Assembly (NCBI GenBank): GCA_023419055.1
Contig: JAEZYO010000439.1
Location: 1 to 7,941 of the forward strand
DNA length: 7,941 nucleotides
Origin: Pseudomonadota bacterium
GTDB taxonomy: Bacteria; Myxococcota; Polyangia; Polyangiales; Polyangiaceae
Direction of reading: 5' to 3'
Shown here: positions 5,325-7,941 of the stretch, in pieces
Layout: every line of letters starts with the position of its first letter
Numbering within the stretch: position 1 is the stretch's first letter
Made by a program: the position numbers and the translations under genes
Notes under the pieces: model-generated
What the model was told of the DNA's origin: nothing
Databases searched by the model: none
The model's input: only the letters and a program-made list of their open reading frames with translations

Positions 5325-6685
5325 TCGTCGTCGTCGGTCTCTCGCACAAGAGCGCGCCGATCGAGGTCCGCGAGCGGCTCGCGCTCCCCGCAGACATCGT
5401 GCCCGGTTTCCTGCGCGAGCTCACCGACGGCGGCGTGGTGAGCGAGGCGTTGCTGGTCTCCACCTGCAACCGCGTGGAGCTCATCGCGACGGGTCGCGGC
5501 GCGGGCAAGCTCGAGTCCGTCGCCCAGGCGTGCCTCGACGCGCTCGTTCGGCGCGCGCCCGGCGCAGACCCGCACCTCTACGCCTATCACGGCACCGCCG
5601 CGGTCCGGCACCTCTTCAAGGTCGCGGCCTCGCTCGACTCTCTCGTGCTCGGCGAGCCGCAGATCTTGGGGCAGGTGAAGGACGCCTACGAGCTCGCGCG
5701 CGAAACCGGCACGGTGGGCTCGGTGCTCCACCGCACGCTGTCACGCGCCATCCGGACCGCCAAGCGGGTTCGCTCCGAGACCAGCATCGGCAGCGGCCAG
5801 GTGAGCGTGCCGAGCGTGGCGGTGGACCTCGCGCGGCAGATCTTCGGCGAGCTCAAGGGCCACCAGGCGCTGCTCGTCGGTTCCGGAGAAATGGCCGAGA
5901 ACGTGGCGCGGCTGCTCCAAGGGTCGGGCGCGCGCATCCTCGTCATCGGGCGCACCCGCGAGAAGGTCGACGAGCTCGCGCTCGCCGTCGGCGGCGAGGG
6001 GCGCGCGTGGTCCGATCTCAAGGCGACGCTCGGCGAGGTGGACGTGGTGATTTCGAGCACGAGCGCGCCGGACTTCGTCGTCACGTACGACGCCGTGGCT
6101 CAGGCACGGAAATCTCGCCGTCGGCGCAACCAGTTCTACATCGATCTCGCGGTCCCGCGCGACATCGACCCCGCGATCGAGCGCCTGGACGGCGTGTTCC
6201 TCTACAACATCGACGACTTTTCCCGCGTCGTCGCGGACACGCTCAACACCCGCTCGCGCGAGGCGGAGGTCGCCGAGAGCATCATCGACGCCGAGGCGAT
6301 GAACTACGATCGCTGGGCGGAAGGCGAACTTGCCACGCCGACGATCGTCGCGCTCCGGAACCGCCTGACGGGAGCGTTCAAGTACGAGCTCGATCGCAGC
6401 CTGCGAGGCAGGCTGAAGCACCTGTCCTCCGACGAGCGCTCGGCGCTCGACAAGATGGTGGAGGCGGCGGTCAATCGCTTGATGCACCAACCGACGGTGC
6501 GGTTGCGCCGTGCCGCCGCGGAGCGGTCGCTCGAGGGCCCGAGCTTCGAGCAGCTCGCGGAGACCATGACAGAGCTCTTTCTCGCCGACGAAAGGCTTGA
6601 AGAAGTACCGGTCGAAGACGGCCTGGAGGAGGCGGAGACCGCCGTGCTCGTCGCCGCGAAGACCGGAGGAGCTGCCGGAAGATGA
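5321..6685 (+). CDS. hemA: Glutamyl-tRNA reductase
   Basis: Cytoplasmic NADPH-dependent enzyme reducing glutamyl-tRNA(Glu) to glutamate-1-semialdehyde, the committed step of the C5 tetrapyrrole pathway; the product goes to HemL, not in this window. With GTG 5321 it has 454 residues, a normal or slightly long size. This start was chosen because it gives V-I-V-V-V-G-L-S-H-K-S-A-P-I-E-V-R-E, the family N-terminus, overlaps the previous stop, and follows a G-rich run at 5306-5311. The catalytic domain shows S-T-C49-N-R-V-E-L with nucleophile Cys49, conserved H97 and G111-E-P-Q-I-L-G-Q-V-K. The NADPH domain shows L-V-G187-S-G-E-M-A-E-N-V-A-R. F-Y-I-D-L-A-V-P-R-D-I-D-P and the helical region from about 300 to 425 form the linker and dimerisation domain. 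The tail (about 425-454) is acidic, then Ala/Gly-rich, and looks non-conserved. Its stop overlaps hemC as ATGA. Confidence 0.97.
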   Translation: MIVVVGLSHKSAPIEVRERLALPADIVPGFLRELTDGGVVSEALLVSTCNRVELIATGRGAGKLESVAQACLDALVRRAPGADPHLYAYHGTAAVRHLFKVAASLDSLVLGEPQILGQVKDAYELARETGTVGSVLHRTLSRAIRTAKRVRSETSIGSGQVSVPSVAVDLARQIFGELKGHQALLVGSGEMAENVARLLQGSGARILVIGRTREKVDELALAVGGEGRAWSDLKATLGEVDVVISSTSAPDFVVTYDAVAQARKSRRRRNQFYIDLAVPRDIDPAIERLDGVFLYNIDDFSRVVADTLNTRSREAEVAESIIDAEAMNYDRWAEGELATPTIVALRNRLTGAFKYELDRSLRGRLKHLSSDERSALDKMVEAAVNRLMHQPTVRLRRAAAERSLEGPSFEQLAETMTELFLADERLEEVPVEDGLEEAETAVLVAAKTGGAAGR

Positions 6686-7581
6686 CTCGCCTGACCTACG
6701 CCACCCGTAAGAGCGCGCTCGCGCTCGCCCAGGCTCGCGCCTTCATGGCGGAGCTCGGCAAGCTCGTCCCCGGGCTCGAGTTCGAGGAGCTCCACGTCGT
6801 GACCACCGGGGATCGCGTCCAGGACCGAAGCCTCTCGGAAATCGGGGGGAAGGGCCTGTTCGTGAAGGAGATCGAAGAGGCCCTGCTGGAGAAGCGCGCC
6901 GAAATCGCCGTGCACTCGCTGAAAGACGTGCCGCCGGAGCTCGCTCCGGGCCTCGTCATCGGCTGTTTCCCTCGCCGCGCCGATCCCCGAGACGCGCTCG
7001 TCTCCCGCTCGGGGCAAAAGCTCGCCGAGCTCCCCCTCGGGAGTCGGGTCGGGACCTCCTCGCTTCGGCGCAAGGTCCAGCTGAAGAGCGCCCGCCCCGA
7101 TCTCGTGATCAGTGACCTCCGCGGCAACGTGGATACTCGACTGCGAAAGTGTAAAGAGGGCGAGTTCGACGCGATCGTGCTCGCGAGCGCCGGGCTCACT
7201 CGCCTCGGCCGCCTGGAAGAAGCGACCGAGATCCTCGACGCGGGCCTGATGCTGCCGGCGGTCGGGCAGGGGGCCCTCGGGATCGAGCTCCGCGCTGACG
7301 ACGAGGCCACGGCGCGCCTGCTCGAGCCTGCGTCGCATCCGGAAACGAAAATTGCGGTCACGGCCGAGCGCGGCGTGATGACGGCGGTGAGCGGGAACTG
7401 CCAGACGCCGGTCGCGGCGTACGCCATTCGAGACCAGGGCGAGCTCTGGCTACGCGGCATGCTGGCCGAGCCCGACGGGAGCCGCGTCCGAACCCGGGAG
7501 CTTCGGCTCGGCTGGCCGAGCTCGGAGGCGGAGGCCGAGAGAGCCGGCCTCGAGCTCGGGGCGATGCTGACGAAGAGCTGA
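6682..7581 (+). CDS. hemC: Porphobilinogen deaminase (hydroxymethylbilane synthase)
   Basis: Cytoplasmic enzyme condensing four porphobilinogen molecules into hydroxymethylbilane, the substrate of HemD. It has 299 residues, near the usual 300-313. The hallmarks are all present: T-R-K-S-A-L-A-L-A-Q at the N-terminus; G-G-K-G-L-F-V-K-E; A-V-H-S-L-K-D82-V-P with the catalytic aspartate; G124-T-S-S-L-R-R-K binding substrate carboxylates; L-R147-G-N-V-D-T-R-L; L-P-A-V-G-Q-G-A-L-G-I-E; and G-N-C240-Q-T-P-V, where Cys240 carries the dipyrromethane cofactor. ATG 6682 overlaps the hemA stop, with GGAGG at 6665-6669 twelve bases upstream and GGAA closer in. HemC is the last gene of the operon here: the following gene is a lipoprotein with its own gap and possible promoter, so hemD and hemB must lie elsewhere, unlike in many hemACD clusters. 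Confidence 0.97.
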   Translation: MTRLTYATRKSALALAQARAFMAELGKLVPGLEFEELHVVTTGDRVQDRSLSEIGGKGLFVKEIEEALLEKRAEIAVHSLKDVPPELAPGLVIGCFPRRADPRDALVSRSGQKLAELPLGSRVGTSSLRRKVQLKSARPDLVISDLRGNVDTRLRKCKEGEFDAIVLASAGLTRLGRLEEATEILDAGLMLPAVGQGALGIELRADDEATARLLEPASHPETKIAVTAERGVMTAVSGNCQTPVAAYAIRDQGELWLRGMLAEPDGSRVRTRELRLGWPSSEAEAERAGLELGAMLTKS

Positions 7582-7620
7582 ACGCTCTTACGACTTCCCT
7601 CTTTCGCCCGGCGGGCCTGG

Positions 7621-7629
7621 TGGTAGAGT
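7621..7629 (+). promoter_or_regulatory. Extended -10 promoter motif for the terminal lipoprotein
   Basis: TGGTAGAGT (7621-7629) has the extended -10 form TG-N-TAGAGT, four of six matches to TATAAT. Transcription would begin about seven bases on, at or next to ATG 7637, so the mRNA could be nearly leaderless; consistently, no Shine-Dalgarno is visible before that ATG. No good -35 is present, which extended -10 promoters can tolerate. Between the hemC stop and this motif (7582-7620) only a 4-base-pair GCCC/GGGC stem is seen, with no T-tract. Confidence 0.35.
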
Positions 7630-7636
7630 CCGCGGC

Positions 7637-7941
7637 ATGTTTTTGGGTAGTTTTCGCAGGCTACTGGTTCTTTCGATGATCACGCTCCCGCTCTCGCTCG
7701 GCGTCGCGGGCTGTGGCGGCGGCTCCGGCGAGCCGAAGGTCGCCAACGTGAAGGCCGGCTCGATGCCCGACGGGCACGAGTGGCAGGGCGTCTACTACAG
7801 CCAGCACTACGGCGAGCTGCACCTCCAGTCGGACGGCGACTCGGCGAACGGCGCCTGGAAGACGCCGATGGGCAGCTTCGGCGAGATGCACGGCAAGATC
7901 GAGGGCAACCTCCTCCGCTACGAGTGGAAGGAGCGCCGGAT
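7637..7941 (+). CDS. Lipoprotein of unknown function, N-terminal part (3' end outside window)
   Basis: An open frame running to the window edge, 101 complete codons. The start is ATG 7637. The N-terminus is a typical lipoprotein signal: M-F-L-G-S-F-R-R, a hydrophobic run, then G-V-A-G-C with Cys26 as the acylated residue, followed by a Gly/Ser tether. No Asp stands at +2, so outer-membrane sorting would be expected by the E. coli rule, which may not hold here. From about residue 47 the mature part reads H-E-W-Q-G-V-Y-Y-S-Q-H-Y-G-E-L-H-L, then G-A-W-K-T and G-S-F-G-E-M-H-G-K-I-E-G-N-L-L-R-Y-E-W-K. This regular Trp/Gly/Tyr pattern suggests consecutive beta strands of a small barrel or sandwich. 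I recall similar unannotated lipoproteins in myxobacteria but can name no family. The frame and lipobox make a real gene very likely. It appears to be transcribed separately from the hem operon. Confidence 0.8.
   Translation, partial: MFLGSFRRLLVLSMITLPLSLGVAGCGGGSGEPKVANVKAGSMPDGHEWQGVYYSQHYGELHLQSDGDSANGAWKTPMGSFGEMHGKIEGNLLRYEWKERR

Noticed and set aside
5530..6600. A 356-residue plus-strand frame inside hemA
   Set aside because: It is Arg/Ala-rich, motif-free and lies entirely within hemA in another frame; a GC shadow.
6304..7338. A 344-residue minus-strand frame across hemA/hemC
   Set aside because: It is antisense to two certain genes, with no recognisable domain or plausible start context.
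7606..7616. GCCC-GGC-GGGC as a hemC terminator
   Set aside because: A 4-base-pair stem with no T-tract on either strand is too weak.
7661..7891. A 76-residue minus-strand frame at the window end
   Set aside because: It lies antisense to the lipoprotein frame, which has a clear signal peptide and lipobox.

Overview
The window looks like chromosomal DNA of a high-GC myxobacterium (Myxococcota; I lean towards Polyangia/Sorangium-like, by inference from gene content and style). Reasons are the strong G/C bias at third codon positions, which leaves long open shadow frames on both strands, several lipoproteins with Gly/Pro-rich tails, GTG starts, and a haem-biosynthesis cluster beside a LysM envelope protein and proteins I cannot place outside this group. 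All genes look intact. I see no mobile element, CRISPR array, tRNA or rRNA.

Layout. (1) 2-1233, plus strand: the C-terminal end of an ABC-F ATPase, overlapped by a periplasmic lipoprotein with a C-terminal glutaredoxin/thioredoxin-type CKPC domain. (2) 1235-2074, minus strand: phosphatidylserine synthase (pssA), convergent with the redox lipoprotein and separated from it by a single base. (3) 2075-2165: a short divergent control region with two clear dyads, one pairing with the Shine-Dalgarno sequence of the next gene. (4) 2166-3994, plus strand: a coiled-coil lipoprotein and a secreted LysM protein, overlapping by ATGA, probably an envelope pair. (5) 3995-4099: a gap with hairpins and a possible -10 box. 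(6) 4100-7581, plus strand: a tight four-gene operon made of an unrecognised 130-residue cytoplasmic protein, a CcsA/HemX-type membrane protein, hemA and hemC. (7) 7582-7636: a short gap with an extended -10 motif. (8) From 7637: the start of another lipoprotein, cut by the window edge.

How the genes work together. HemA (glutamyl-tRNA reductase) is the committed step of C5 tetrapyrrole synthesis and HemC makes hydroxymethylbilane. The HemX/CcsA-like protein sits where Bacillus-type hem operons carry HemX, but it lacks the tryptophan-rich WWD signature of true cytochrome c synthases, so a role in HemA control or haem handling is plausible. Genes 1-5 are mostly envelope-related (phospholipid head group, peptidoglycan binding, periplasmic thiol chemistry).

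No dramatic new system is evident. The most interesting leads are the RBS-pairing dyad upstream of the lipoprotein/LysM pair, the unknown protein heading the hem operon, and the WWD-less HemX-like protein.
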